Shown one piece after another: positions 8,470-17,549 of a DNA stretch of 64,000 nt. Below the pieces are notes generated by a model, which was given only the letters and a program-made list of their open reading frames with translations, had not been told where the DNA came from and did not search any database. The first letter of the stretch is position 1. Each line of letters opens with the position of its first letter. Source of the DNA: Alphaproteobacteria bacterium (GTDB taxonomy: Bacteria > Myxococcota_A > UBA796 > GCA-2862545); NCBI GenBank assembly GCA_020632885.1, contig JACKEQ010000004.1:186001-250000 (forward strand), written 5' to 3'. Made by a program: the position numbers and the translations under genes.

Positions 8470-8979
8470 ATGCTGCGCAGGACCCCTCTCGCTCCCCCCA
8501 TCGTCCGCACCCTCGAGGGCTGGGGAGGCACCGCCGCGCTCGGCGGCCAGGGCATCGTCACCGTCTACGCCCCGGGCATCTTCGAGGTCGCCCAGCTCGG
8601 GGCGGCCACCCTCGCGGGCCTCGGGGGCCTGCTGGTGCTCACGGCCGCCGTCGTCGCCCCACTTCCGGTCCTGGCCTGGGTTTGTGTAGCCACGGCAGGC
8701 TTCCTGTCGCTGGTGGCGGCGGGGATCTGGGTCGAAGCGCTGGGGAGCCTGCGGCGGGCGCGAGCCGTACGCATCTGGCTGAAGCGCGACCTCGTCGAGA
8801 CCCTGCACGACCGCCGCCCCCTGCACACCGCGGTGCTCGAGGTGGAGGCCGCCCAGCTCGGCCCGGGCGCGGACTTCGGACGGCTCACCCTGGCGTGGCC
8901 CGACGGCCTGCGGCTCCCGCTCCTGCAGGGTCCGCTGGCCGATGTGGACGCCTTCCGTGCCGCGATCGTCGGGACGTGA
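8470..8979 (+). CDS. Small two-helix membrane protein, unknown function
   Basis: 169 residues. Two hydrophobic helices around residues 40-60 (LGAATLAGLGGLLVLTAAVV) and 65-85 (VLAWVCVATAGFLSLVAAGI) are followed by a soluble C-terminal half rich in charged and Leu residues (ALGSLRRARAVRIWLKRDLVETL). This suggests a membrane-anchored cytoplasmic domain. AGGAGACCACC before the ATG acts as ribosome binding site. It ends 3 bases before the convergent lipoprotein gene. I recognise no family. Confidence 0.65.
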   Translation: MLRRTPLAPPIVRTLEGWGGTAALGGQGIVTVYAPGIFEVAQLGAATLAGLGGLLVLTAAVVAPLPVLAWVCVATAGFLSLVAAGIWVEALGSLRRARAVRIWLKRDLVETLHDRRPLHTAVLEVEAAQLGPGADFGRLTLAWPDGLRLPLLQGPLADVDAFRAAIVGT

Positions 8980-8982
8980 GGG

Positions 8983-9612
8983 CTACCCCTCGGCCGGGAC
9001 CTTCCAGGAGCCTTCCCACGTCTGGCCGGGCCCGTCCGGGTGCGGCGCCGTGATCTTGTAGGTGCACTCGCGCGCGCCGTACTTGGACGGGGAGTCGATC
9101 TTGTACAGCGGCATCAGGCGGTAGCCCTTCTCCTTGCCCGCGTAGAAGACCGTGTACTCCTTGTTGTAGTTGTTGGTGGTGGTGCTCGTGGAGTTGCCGG
9201 AGACCTTCGTGGTCGTGCAGTCCACGTTGAACTCGACCTTCCAGGTGCCCTTCTCGCCCACGTTGGGGACCGCCAGCTCGGCCTTCACCATGTGGGTGCC
9301 CGGAGCCAGCTCGCCGGGGGTGAGCCCCAGGAAGCTGTCGCACTCGCGCTCGCCCTTGCAGATGCCCACGCCCTCCGCGTCCCAGGGACGGATGCCCGCG
9401 CGGACGTCCTCGAGGATGGGGCCCACGAACTCCTGCTCGAAGCTCGAGAGGCCGCCGCCCGCCGCGGCAGGTGCAGGCTTCGCGGCAGGCGCCGGGGCCG
9501 CGTCGGGCTTCGGTGCGGCAGGCGCGGTCTTCGCGCAGATGTCGGCGCACTCGGCCGCGCCGCATTCCCCAGGTCCACCGCAGCCGACCAGGGCCAGGAT
9601 CCAGATTCCCAT
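8983..9612 (-). CDS. Lipoprotein of unknown function
   Basis: 209 residues. MGIWILALVGCGGPGEC shows a lipobox LVGC after ten residues, without a basic residue, and TGGAGGGAAC just before the ATG fixes the start. The N-terminal part is a Cys-rich stretch (GCGGPGECGAAECADIC) and an Ala/Pro linker of about 30 residues. A domain of about 150 residues follows (LSSFEQEFVGPILEDVRAGI, YKIDSPSKYGARECTYKITA), probably a beta-sandwich from its alternating pattern. Divergent from the methyltransferase gene. Function unknown. Confidence 0.7.
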   Translation of the reverse strand: MGIWILALVGCGGPGECGAAECADICAKTAPAAPKPDAAPAPAAKPAPAAAGGGLSSFEQEFVGPILEDVRAGIRPWDAEGVGICKGERECDSFLGLTPGELAPGTHMVKAELAVPNVGEKGTWKVEFNVDCTTTKVSGNSTSTTTNNYNKEYTVFYAGKEKGYRLMPLYKIDSPSKYGARECTYKITAPHPDGPGQTWEGSWKVPAEG

Positions 9613-9666
9613 GTTCCCTCCAGGTGCCCGACGATAGGACAACCGCCCCCCCACGTCGAGGCCGCA

Positions 9667-10590
9667 ATGTCGCTCGCCGCCGCAACCCTGCCCGACGGCA
9701 GCCGTCCCAGCCCTGCCCTCGAGGCCCCCGCACCCGCCGATTCCCTCGCCCCGCTCGCGGGTGTGCGGTTCCGGCTCCCCTGCGAGGACCCCTGGCTCCT
9801 CGAGGAGGGCACGCCCGCCCACACGTACCTGGAGGCAGCCCGCGCGGCCTGGGAGGAGCACGAGGAGTGGATGGACTTCCTCGATCTCGGGAGCCCGGCC
9901 TGGGACATCAAGCGCGCCGCCCGCGACCTCTACCTCGAGCACCTGGAGCCCCTGATCCCCGAGGTGTCCACGGCCCTCGACCTCGGGTGCGGCATCGGGC
10001 GCTTCACCCAGGTCCTCCTCGACCACGGGGTGACCGTGCACGGCATCGACGGCGACCTCCTCTCCCTGCAGCGCTGTGCGTGGCACGCGGTCGGCCGCGC
10101 CGGGGCCCTCGATCTGCACTGGAGCACCGCACGCGTGCTGCCGGACGTCCAGGTCGACCTCGCGCTGGCCGTCGAGGTGCTCTGCTACCTGGACGACCCC
10201 ACGGCGGCCCTGAGGGAGCTCGCTGCCCGCGTCCGGCCCGGTGGGCACGTGTTCCTGGCCATGGAGGCGCGCTGGGGTTGGGCGGTCGCCCAGGACGCCC
10301 CACCCGGTGGGCTGGACGTCGCGCTCGGGGACGGGAGCCTCCTGCACCTCGAGGGCGACCGGTTCGTCCACCTGCTCGACCGCGACGGCATGGAGGCCCT
10401 CGTGCGGGATGCCGGGCTCGAGCTCGTGACGCTCGTGGCCACGCACTACACCGCCGATGGCCCTCTGGAGGACCTCCTGACCGGTGAGCTCTCCCGCGAG
10501 GAGCTCCTGGCCACGGAGGCCCGGCTGCGCGCCCACCCCGTTTGGGGACCCCTCAACCGGATCTGGACCGCGGTGGCGCGAAAGCCCTGA
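9667..10590 (+). CDS. SAM-dependent class I methyltransferase
   Basis: 307 residues. The SAM-binding motif I LDLGCGIGRFTQ is near residue 105, followed by the acidic loop GIDGDLLSLQ, VDLALAVEVLCYLDDP (motif II region) and RVRPGGHVFLAME (post-motif), the normal order for a class I methyltransferase. A 100-residue N-terminal extension precedes the fold. The substrate is not evident; the layout is like small-molecule or lipid methyltransferases. Its 3' end overlaps the 3' end of lpxC on the opposite strand by 38 bases. Confidence 0.8.
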   Translation: MSLAAATLPDGSRPSPALEAPAPADSLAPLAGVRFRLPCEDPWLLEEGTPAHTYLEAARAAWEEHEEWMDFLDLGSPAWDIKRAARDLYLEHLEPLIPEVSTALDLGCGIGRFTQVLLDHGVTVHGIDGDLLSLQRCAWHAVGRAGALDLHWSTARVLPDVQVDLALAVEVLCYLDDPTAALRELAARVRPGGHVFLAMEARWGWAVAQDAPPGGLDVALGDGSLLHLEGDRFVHLLDRDGMEALVRDAGLELVTLVATHYTADGPLEDLLTGELSREELLATEARLRAHPVWGPLNRIWTAVARKP

Positions 10591-11368
10591 CGAGGGCGAC
10601 GTGGAGCGCGTGGCTGCCGCGATCCACGGTGAACCGACCGCGCACGGGACACCCGACCAGGGCGAGGTCACCGAGGAGATCGAGGGCCTTGTGGCGCGCC
10701 GGCTCGTCGGGCGACCGCAGCGGCACGAGGGATCCGCGGGGTCCCCACACCACCACGCCGCCTGGCCGGACCCCCTGACCCTGGCCCGCCGCGAGCACGG
10801 CATCCAGCTGCGCGTGCAGCAGGAACGTGCGGGCGTCCAGGACCGAAGCGAGGTCGTCGGGACCGGCCTGGCAGGCCTGGTGGAGCCCCGGGAACGCGAC
10901 GGTCACGGCGACCTCGAGCCCGCCGGCCGGCTCTGCCACTGCCACCCCGCCGTGAGCCTCCAGCCGCGTGGGGCCGCCCACCTGCAGACCCTCCGTCCAG
11001 CCCGTGGTCACGGGCTCCCCGATGAGCTCGAGCCACGGCAGGGCACTGCCGTCGAGCCCCGGGACCTCGGGTCCGTCGAGCTCGATCGTGAGGTCCGTGA
11101 CGCCCGCCACCAGCACGGCCGCCAGGAGGTGCTCGACGGTGCGCGCCGCACCGAGCACCGTGCACCCACCAGGCGTGCGTGCCTGGTCGGGGTGCACGGG
11201 CACCCGCTCGCCCCCCGCGAGGAACGCGAGACCGGCGCCCGCTTCCTCCGGGTGCAGGGTGACCTTCGCGGGGGCGCCGGTGTGCAGACCCACCCCGGCC
11301 AGGGCGACTGTCGTCGCCACCGTGCGCGCCGGGGCCTTGAACGCCTGTGCAGGTGCCGCTACGCTCAC
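10553..11368 (-). CDS. lpxC: UDP-3-O-acyl-N-acetylglucosamine deacetylase
   Basis: Zinc enzyme of the committed step of lipid A synthesis, in the cytoplasm. Family marks in order: VALAGVGLHTGAPAKVTLHP at the N-terminus, the zinc-site motif TVEHLLAAV, DGPEVPGLDGSALPW, RHKALDLLGDLALVG (further zinc ligands His and Asp) and GSHALHVALVRA with the catalytic His. At 271 residues it is about 30 shorter than the E. coli enzyme, mainly between motifs. Presence of lpxC indicates an LPS-bearing outer membrane. Only 20 bases separate its ATG from that of ruvC. Confidence 0.9.
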   Translation of the reverse strand: MSVAAPAQAFKAPARTVATTVALAGVGLHTGAPAKVTLHPEEAGAGLAFLAGGERVPVHPDQARTPGGCTVLGAARTVEHLLAAVLVAGVTDLTIELDGPEVPGLDGSALPWLELIGEPVTTGWTEGLQVGGPTRLEAHGGVAVAEPAGGLEVAVTVAFPGLHQACQAGPDDLASVLDARTFLLHAQLDAVLAAGQGQGVRPGGVVVWGPRGSLVPLRSPDEPARHKALDLLGDLALVGCPVRGRFTVDRGSHALHVALVRAFAPPRSRSG

Positions 11369-11388
11369 GCCTCCCCCGGGCTCACCGT

Positions 11389-11877
11389 ATGGTCGTCTTC
11401 GGCATCGATCCAGGTTCCACCGTCACGGGCTACGGCGTCGTCGAGCGGCGCCGTGGCCGGCTCGTGCACGTGCACAGCGGCTGTGTGCGCACCAAGGCGG
11501 ACGAGCCCGTGGAGACGCGCCTGTTGCGGATCCACGCGGGTCTGCTGGAGGCCCTCGACCGCCACCCCGTGGACGCCGTGGCCATCGAGGCCATCTTCCA
11601 CCACAAGTCGGCGGAGTCGGCCATCCGGCTCGGGCAGGCGCGCGGGGTCGCCCTGCTCGCCGCGGCCCAGCGGGGCTACGCGCCGGTGCCGTACAACGCG
11701 ATGACCGTGAAGCAGAGCATCGGGGCCCACGGCCGCGCCGACAAGGCGGCGGTCGCGAAGATGGTCGGCATGCTGCTCGGAGCCGTGCCCGAGGGTCCTG
11801 CCGACGTCACCGACGCGCTGGCCATCGCCATCACCCACCTCAACCACAGCCGCGCCATCGCGGCCGGGATGCGCTGA
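11389..11877 (+). CDS. ruvC: Holliday junction endonuclease RuvC
   Basis: Resolves four-way DNA junctions during recombination repair. 162 residues. All four acidic catalytic residues are present: Asp7 in MVVFGIDPGS, Glu67 in VAIEAIF, and Asp139 and Asp142 in ADVTDALAIAI, with HHKSAESA and NAMTVKQSI also conserved. The ATG at 11389 is chosen because it places Asp at position 7 as in known RuvC; an upstream GTG at 11347 would add 14 non-conserved residues. One base separates its stop from ruvA. Confidence 0.95.
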   Translation: MVVFGIDPGSTVTGYGVVERRRGRLVHVHSGCVRTKADEPVETRLLRIHAGLLEALDRHPVDAVAIEAIFHHKSAESAIRLGQARGVALLAAAQRGYAPVPYNAMTVKQSIGAHGRADKAAVAKMVGMLLGAVPEGPADVTDALAIAITHLNHSRAIAAGMR

Positions 11878-11878
11878 A

Positions 11879-12475
11879 ATGATCGCCATGCTCACCGGCG
11901 AGCTCGTCCACCAGTCCGCGAACCGTGGGGTCCTCGACGTGAACGGCGTGGGCTACGAGGTGTTCGCCACCACCGCCACCCTCGGCCGCTGGAGCCTGGC
12001 CGGGCGCGTGCGGGTGCACGTCTCCACGCAGGTCCGCGAGGACGCCATCACCCTCTACGGGTTCGACGACGACGCCGAGCGCGCCGCGTTCCTCGCGCTG
12101 CTCACGGTCAGCGGGGTGGGCCCCAAGATGGCCCTGGCGGCCCTGGACGCCCTCGGCGCGGACGGGCTCGCGAGCGCCGTCGCCAACCACGACGTGCGGG
12201 CCCTCTGCCGGATCCCCGGGGTGGGCAAGAAGACCGCCCAGCGCCTGGCCCTGGAGCTCGAGGGTCGGCTGGCGGCCACCTTCACCCCCACCGCGCCGGC
12301 CGCGACACCCGTGGCGACGACCGACCCGCTGCCCCTCGCGCTCGCCCAGCTCGGCTACAAGAAGTCCGAGATCGACCAGGCCCTCGCGGCCCTCGCGGCC
12401 GACGGCATCCCCGCGGACACCGACACCGGTGAGCGCCTCCGGCACGCCCTCAAGACCCTGTCGGGCTCCCGATGA
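11879..12475 (+). CDS. ruvA: Holliday junction DNA helicase subunit RuvA
   Basis: Binds the junction and loads the RuvB motor. 198 residues. The N-terminal OB-fold begins MIAMLTGELVHQSANRGVLDVNGVGYEVF. Helix-hairpin-helix motifs follow (LLTVSGVGPKMALAALDAL and LCRIPGVGKKTAQRLALEL). A flexible Thr/Pro-rich linker (about 135-155) leads to the C-terminal RuvB-binding domain (ALAQLGYKKSEIDQALAAL). It overlaps ruvB by the four bases ATGA, so the two are translationally coupled. Confidence 0.95.
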   Translation: MIAMLTGELVHQSANRGVLDVNGVGYEVFATTATLGRWSLAGRVRVHVSTQVREDAITLYGFDDDAERAAFLALLTVSGVGPKMALAALDALGADGLASAVANHDVRALCRIPGVGKKTAQRLALELEGRLAATFTPTAPAATPVATTDPLPLALAQLGYKKSEIDQALAALAADGIPADTDTGERLRHALKTLSGSR

Positions 12476-13473
12476 GCGGCGAGCTCACCGATCCCACCGG
12501 GGCCCACGACCCCGCGCTCCGCCCCCGGAACCTCGACGAGTACATCGGGCAGCGCAAGATCGTCGACAACCTCCGGGTCTACATCCGGGCCGCCCTGGCC
12601 CGCGGCGAGGCCCTCGACCACATGCTGCTCTCGGGGCCCCCGGGCCTCGGCAAGACCAGCCTCGCGTACATCATCGCCGAGGAGCTGGGGGTCGGCATCC
12701 GCACGGCATCCGGACCCACCATCGAGCGGGGGGGCGACCTCGCCGCCATCCTGACCACCCTCGAGCCGCGAGAGGTCCTGTTCATCGACGAGATCCACCG
12801 CCTCCCGCGGGCCGTCGAGGAGGTCCTCTACCCGGCCCTCGAGGACTTCGAGATCGACGTCGTGCTCGGACAGGGTCCGGGCGCCCAGTCCGTGAAGCTC
12901 CCGCTGAACCGGTTCACCCTGGTGTCCGCCACCACCCGGAGCGGCCTGCTCACCCAGCCCCTCCGCGCGCGGTTCGGCATCCACGCCACCTTCGATTTCT
13001 ACGACGTGGACGAGCTCCACACGATCATCGAGCGCTCCGCCCGCCGCCTGGACGTGGTGATCACCGACCAGGGCTGCCGGGAGCTCGCCCGCCGCTCGCG
13101 GGGCACGCCCCGCATCGCCAACCGGCTGCTCCGCCGCGTGCGGGACTTCGCGGAGGTCGAGGGCGACGGCACGATCGACCAGGCCGTCTGCCGCTACGCC
13201 CTCGAGCGCCTGGAGATCGACGAGCTCGGGCTCGACAAGATGGATCGCCGCATCCTGGAGACCATCGGCCACAAGTTCGGCGGCGGGCCCGTGGGTCTCT
13301 CCACGCTCTCGGCGGCCATCGGCGAGAGCACCGACACCATCGAGGACACGTACGAGCCCTACCTCATCCAGCAGGGCTTCCTGGCGCGCACGCCCCGCGG
13401 TCGGGTACTCACGGCACGCGGGCGGGCCCACATCGGCATGCCCGAAGACGATCCGCAAGGAGGCCTCTTTTGA
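12472..13473 (+). CDS. ruvB: Holliday junction branch-migration ATPase RuvB
   Basis: Hexameric AAA+ motor that drives branch migration. 333 residues, close to the 336 of E. coli. RPRNLDEYIGQ opens the core; Walker A is GPPGLGKTSLAY near residue 60; Walker B is EVLFIDEIHRLPRAVEE; sensor 1 is LVSATTRSG; the arginine-finger region is RARFGI; and a winged helix ends the protein (GGGPVGLSTLSAAIGE, TPRGRVLT). Third gene of the ruvC-ruvA-ruvB operon, its stop overlapping the next start. Confidence 0.96.
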   Translation: MSGELTDPTGAHDPALRPRNLDEYIGQRKIVDNLRVYIRAALARGEALDHMLLSGPPGLGKTSLAYIIAEELGVGIRTASGPTIERGGDLAAILTTLEPREVLFIDEIHRLPRAVEEVLYPALEDFEIDVVLGQGPGAQSVKLPLNRFTLVSATTRSGLLTQPLRARFGIHATFDFYDVDELHTIIERSARRLDVVITDQGCRELARRSRGTPRIANRLLRRVRDFAEVEGDGTIDQAVCRYALERLEIDELGLDKMDRRILETIGHKFGGGPVGLSTLSAAIGESTDTIEDTYEPYLIQQGFLARTPRGRVLTARGRAHIGMPEDDPQGGLF

Positions 13474-13895
13474 ACGTGCTGTTCGCCCTTCTGCTGGGCT
13501 GCTCGGGCCACAGGTTCCCCACCCACACGCTGCAGGTGGGCGACCAGCCCGTGCTCGTCGAGCTGGCCGTGAACACCAAGGACCGCGCCCAGGGCCTCAT
13601 GCACAGGGCCAGCCTGCCCGCGGACGACGGGATGCTGTTCATCTACAAGGACAGCGCGCCCCGCTCGTTCTGGATGAAGGACACGAAGATCCCGCTGTCC
13701 ATCGCGTTCGCGGACTCCACGGGGAAGATCGTGCGCATCGCGGACATGCAGCCGCTCGTCACCGAGTCGACCAAGAGCGTGTACCCGGCGAAGTACGCCC
13801 TGGAGATGAACCAGGGCTGGTTCGCGGCCCACGGCATCCAGGAGGGCACGATGATCACCGGCATCCCGAAGGATGCCGAGGTGAACGTCGAGTGA
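13470..13895 (+). CDS. DUF192 lipoprotein with TTG start
   Basis: 141 residues. The TTG at 13470 overlaps the ruvB stop and has AAGGAGG ending six bases upstream; a GTG six bases further on is the alternative. LNVLFALLLGCSG is a very short lipoprotein signal (LLGC). The mature part is a DUF192 domain: LAVNTKDRAQGLMHRASLP, GMLFIYKDSAPRSFWMKDT, IPLSIAFAD, MQPL and YALEMNQGWFAAHGI are all typical. The biochemical role of DUF192 is unresolved. Placement behind ruvB is probably only transcriptional convenience. Confidence 0.85.
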   Translation: MNVLFALLLGCSGHRFPTHTLQVGDQPVLVELAVNTKDRAQGLMHRASLPADDGMLFIYKDSAPRSFWMKDTKIPLSIAFADSTGKIVRIADMQPLVTESTKSVYPAKYALEMNQGWFAAHGIQEGTMITGIPKDAEVNVE

Positions 13896-13964
13896 GCGCT
13901 GGCTAGCCCGCTCCGGTGAAGTCGATCAAGACGCGCACTTCCCCTCCCCGTCGTCCAACGGATC

Positions 13965-16900
13965 CTACATCAGCTCGGTGTCGAGGGCGCGGGCGCGCTC
14001 GGGCTTCCCGAGGCCACGCCACTGGGAGCCGGCCAGATCGGCGAGATCGCGCTGCAGCGACCGCTCGTTGGCGTCGCCCGCGAGCTTGCCGGCGCGCTCC
14101 GCGGCGAGCGCGATGTCGGTGTCGAACAGGCCGGTCTCCACCAGACAGGCGCGCCCGGCCTCGAGGTGCTGGCGCGACAACGCCCATGCGCCGGCACCTG
14201 CGCAGGCCCACGCGAGCCCGACCTGCACGAGGCCGACGAACCCGCGGCGCTTGGTGTCCTCCATCGCCACGAGCACGGCCTCCAGGCGCTTGCGACCCGA
14301 GGCCCACCGCGCCCGCTCCAGGTCGAGCAGCGCCAGGTTCAGCGCCGGCACCTGCACCTCGGGGGACCCGAGAGCCAATAGACCCTCCTCGGCCGCCTGG
14401 TACTCCGCGCTGGCCGCCTCCAGGCGCCCGCCGGACCGGAAGACGTCGCCGAGCAGGTTGCGGGTGCTCGCGATGCCGAAGCGCGCCCCGACCGCGTCGA
14501 ACTTCTCGATGGCGGCGAGGGCGTAGCGCTCCGCCTGGTCGAGCTGCCCCATGGCCAGGTAGACGCCCGCGAGGCCGGTGAGCGCCTCGCCCTGACCGCG
14601 GAGGTCGTCCAGGGCACGGAAGCGCGCCAGGGCCCCCCGACAGTGCCCAGCGGAGTCCTCCAGCGCGCCCTGCAGACGGGCGACGTCGCCCAGGAACAGG
14701 GTGCAGCGCGCGGCCTCCAGCTCCTCGTTCCCGAAGCGCGCGGCGTCGATGGCGCGCGACAGCCGACGTTCGGCGGCCTTGAACTGCCCGCGCTTGCCGA
14801 CGGCGACCGCGGCCAGGCGGAGCGCAGGGGCCATCAGGCGCTCCCAGCCCCGCCGACGGCCCACGCGCACCACCTTGTTGGCGACCACCTCAGCCTCCGC
14901 GAGCCTCCCCATGCACACGAGCACGTCTGCGCGAGCCACCCAACCCCGACCGCGGCGGGGGTCGTCGTCGGCCACGGCCAGGTCGTCGAGCACCCGCTGG
15001 CGACGGTCGAGGAGCGCGATGGCCCCGCCGTAGTCCGACAGGGTACGCCGCTCGGCCGCGGCGTCCAGGAGGGGCTCCAGCGCCTTCTCGGGCGCGCCGC
15101 CGAGGATGAGGTGACGCGCGATGCGCTCGGCGAGCCCGCGCCTGCCGCTCGCTTCGCGCCGGATCTGGAGGGTGGTGGCGCACGTGCGGTGCAGGGTCTG
15201 CAGCCGCCCGGCTTCGGCGGCCGACCGCTCGAGGCTCTCGCGGAGCATGCCGTGGGCGAAGGCCCACCCGTTCTCGGTGTGATGCGCGAGGCGCTGGCTC
15301 ACCAGGGCGGGCACCACGGCCTCGGTGTGCTCGATGCCCGCCACCCGGCACGCCGCGCTCCACTCGACCCCATCGACCTCGGTGCCGAGGAGCGCCGCGA
15401 GCTCGAGGACCTCGCGGGAGACGCTGGGGAAGGCCGCGAGCAGACGCTCGACCCGGCCGTCCCAGAGCTCGTGGATGCCGTCCGGGATGACGGCCCGCTC
15501 GCCCTTCCGGAGGACGAAGCCGGTCTCGCCGACCTCGAGCACCCCGCGCTGGACCCAGTCGCCGACGAGCTGCACGGCGAACAGGGGGATCCCCTGGGTA
15601 CGGGCCTCCACCTGGCGGGCGAGGTCGCCCTCGAGGCGCAGGAGCTCCTGCACGAGGATCACCCGCTCCTCGTCGCTCAGGGGCCCGACCCGCAGACCCG
15701 TCGTGCGGTCCGACCGGGCGATGGCCTCCAGCCGCTGGGACTCGAGCTTGCGGGCGTGGAGCGCCTCCTCCTGCACGGTCATCAGCACGAGCACGGGGAG
15801 ACGGCCGCGATCCGGGCGCTCCAGGAGCCACTGCACGAACGCGAGGGCGTCCTGGCCCCACTGCACGTCGTCGAGCCAGAGCAGGATGGGCCGCACGCCG
15901 TCGTCCACCTGGGACCGCGCTTCGGCGAGCAGGGCGTCCAGCACGATGGCGTGGCGCTCGAAGGCCGACCCGATCACGTTCTCCGCGCGGGGCGCCAGGA
16001 ACTCGAGGATCGTGCGGGTGGCGTCGGGAGCCCGACGGTCGCGGTGCCAGCGCGAGAGCCGCGCGGACATCTGCTCCCGCTCGAGACCGAAGCTCCGCGT
16101 GAGGCGGGCGATCATCGCGGTGAGCCCGTCGCCGGCGGCGCCGCTGGGGCTGTGGGTGGCCCGTGCGACCAGCGCGGACCCCACGCTGTCCGCCTGCACC
16201 CCGAGCCACTCGGCCAGCCGGCTCTTCCCGGTGCCGGCCGGACCGGAGAGGGTGACGACCTGGACACCCGCGCCCTTCCGGACCCGCGCGAGGGCGGCCC
16301 ACATGGCGTCGCGCTCGCCGTTCCGGGCGACGAGGGGCACCGGACGCATGCCGTACAGCCGGAGACCGGCGCCGATGAGGCGCATGGACGGGCGCTGGGG
16401 CAGGCTGGCGCGCCACATGCGCGGCAGGGGCGGGAGGGGCCTGGGGATGTCGGGCTCGTCGACCTCCTCGCTGTCGATCGGCACCTCTTCCTCGTCGACC
16501 TCACCCTCGTCGCGGGTGGCCTCGGTCATCTCGGTGCGCGTGTTGGTCGCCGTGTAGGTCGCGGACAGCGCGTCGTCGGTGGCCGTGTGGTCGTGGGCCC
16601 GGATGGGCGGAGACCACGTCGGGCTCTCCTGGATCGCGCTGACCGCCTTCGCCCTGCCGAGGGGCGCAGCCCCGAGCGCCACGAGCGCGCTCGCGGCGTC
16701 GGCCGCGCGCTGGAAGCGGCGGTTGGGGTTCTTGCGCAGGAGCCCGCGCAGCCAGCCGTCGAACCCCTCGGGCACCGGGAAGATCGGCGCGATGGGCGCG
16801 ATGGGCTCGGTGAGGTGGGCGTGCATGAGCGCCGACACCTCGCGCGCCGCGAACGGCGGGCGCCCCGAGGCGAGGGTCCAGGCGAGGCACCCCAGCGCGT

Positions 16901-17549
16901 AGAGGTCGGTGGGTGGGCCGAAGTCGCGCCAGCGCCCGCGGAACTGCTCGGGCGCCATGTAGGCCGGCGTGCCTGCGGTGCCCCGCCCGCTGGGGTCGGC
17001 GCGATCCATCGGGTGCGCCAGACCGAAGTCCGTGAGCCGCAGGCAGCTCGCACCGTCCGCGTCGCCGCGCACGGCAGGCTCGGCGAACACGAGGACGTTC
17101 CCGGGCTTCAGATCGCGGTGGATCACGCCGCGCGCATGGGCGTGGGCGAGGATGTCGAGCAGCCAGAGCAGGCGATTCCGGAGGTCCTCGAAGGTCTCGG
17201 GGAGCTTGGCGCTGCGCAGGGACCCCTGCTCGGCGAGCTCCATCGCGAGGTAGGGGCTCCCGGCCACGAGCCGGTTGCGCGAGGCCTCCGCAGCGCCGCT
17301 GTCGATGCGCCCGTAGTCGAGCACCGTGACGATGCCGGGGTGCTCGAGACCCGCCACCGCGCGGACCTCGTGCTCGAACGCAGCGTGGTAGCGCTCGTCG
17401 GACGCCCTCTCCGTGGACATGACCTTCACGGCGACGGCCACGCCCTGGTCGACGTGATGGCCCCGCCAGACCTCACCGCCGCCGCCGACGCCGATGCGCG
17501 CGACCAGCTCGAACGGGCCGAGCGGGATGGTGCGGGGCTTCTTCGCCAT
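13965..17549 (-). CDS. Giant Ser/Thr kinase - AAA ATPase - TPR signalling protein
   Basis: 1194 residues. Residues 10-285 are a Hanks-type kinase with a glycine loop (IGVGGGGEVWRG), the Lys in VAVKVM, the catalytic loop HRDLKPGN, DFG (LTDFGLAHP) and GTPAYMAPEQ. After an acidic linker (about 360-395) comes an ATPase domain with Walker A LSGPAGTGKSRLAEWLG and Walker B RPILLWLDDVQWG. The C-terminal half is helical and TPR-like. The layout resembles PknK-type proteins, which sense through the tail and phosphorylate regulators. The ATG is fixed by the TGATG overlap with the upstream TerB-like gene; longer readings translate that neighbour out of frame. Targets are not visible. Confidence 0.9.
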   Translation of the reverse strand: MAKKPRTIPLGPFELVARIGVGGGGEVWRGHHVDQGVAVAVKVMSTERASDERYHAAFEHEVRAVAGLEHPGIVTVLDYGRIDSGAAEASRNRLVAGSPYLAMELAEQGSLRSAKLPETFEDLRNRLLWLLDILAHAHARGVIHRDLKPGNVLVFAEPAVRGDADGASCLRLTDFGLAHPMDRADPSGRGTAGTPAYMAPEQFRGRWRDFGPPTDLYALGCLAWTLASGRPPFAAREVSALMHAHLTEPIAPIAPIFPVPEGFDGWLRGLLRKNPNRRFQRAADAASALVALGAAPLGRAKAVSAIQESPTWSPPIRAHDHTATDDALSATYTATNTRTEMTEATRDEGEVDEEEVPIDSEEVDEPDIPRPLPPLPRMWRASLPQRPSMRLIGAGLRLYGMRPVPLVARNGERDAMWAALARVRKGAGVQVVTLSGPAGTGKSRLAEWLGVQADSVGSALVARATHSPSGAAGDGLTAMIARLTRSFGLEREQMSARLSRWHRDRRAPDATRTILEFLAPRAENVIGSAFERHAIVLDALLAEARSQVDDGVRPILLWLDDVQWGQDALAFVQWLLERPDRGRLPVLVLMTVQEEALHARKLESQRLEAIARSDRTTGLRVGPLSDEERVILVQELLRLEGDLARQVEARTQGIPLFAVQLVGDWVQRGVLEVGETGFVLRKGERAVIPDGIHELWDGRVERLLAAFPSVSREVLELAALLGTEVDGVEWSAACRVAGIEHTEAVVPALVSQRLAHHTENGWAFAHGMLRESLERSAAEAGRLQTLHRTCATTLQIRREASGRRGLAERIARHLILGGAPEKALEPLLDAAAERRTLSDYGGAIALLDRRQRVLDDLAVADDDPRRGRGWVARADVLVCMGRLAEAEVVANKVVRVGRRRGWERLMAPALRLAAVAVGKRGQFKAAERRLSRAIDAARFGNEELEAARCTLFLGDVARLQGALEDSAGHCRGALARFRALDDLRGQGEALTGLAGVYLAMGQLDQAERYALAAIEKFDAVGARFGIASTRNLLGDVFRSGGRLEAASAEYQAAEEGLLALGSPEVQVPALNLALLDLERARWASGRKRLEAVLVAMEDTKRRGFVGLVQVGLAWACAGAGAWALSRQHLEAGRACLVETGLFDTDIALAAERAGKLAGDANERSLQRDLADLAGSQWRGLGKPERARALDTELM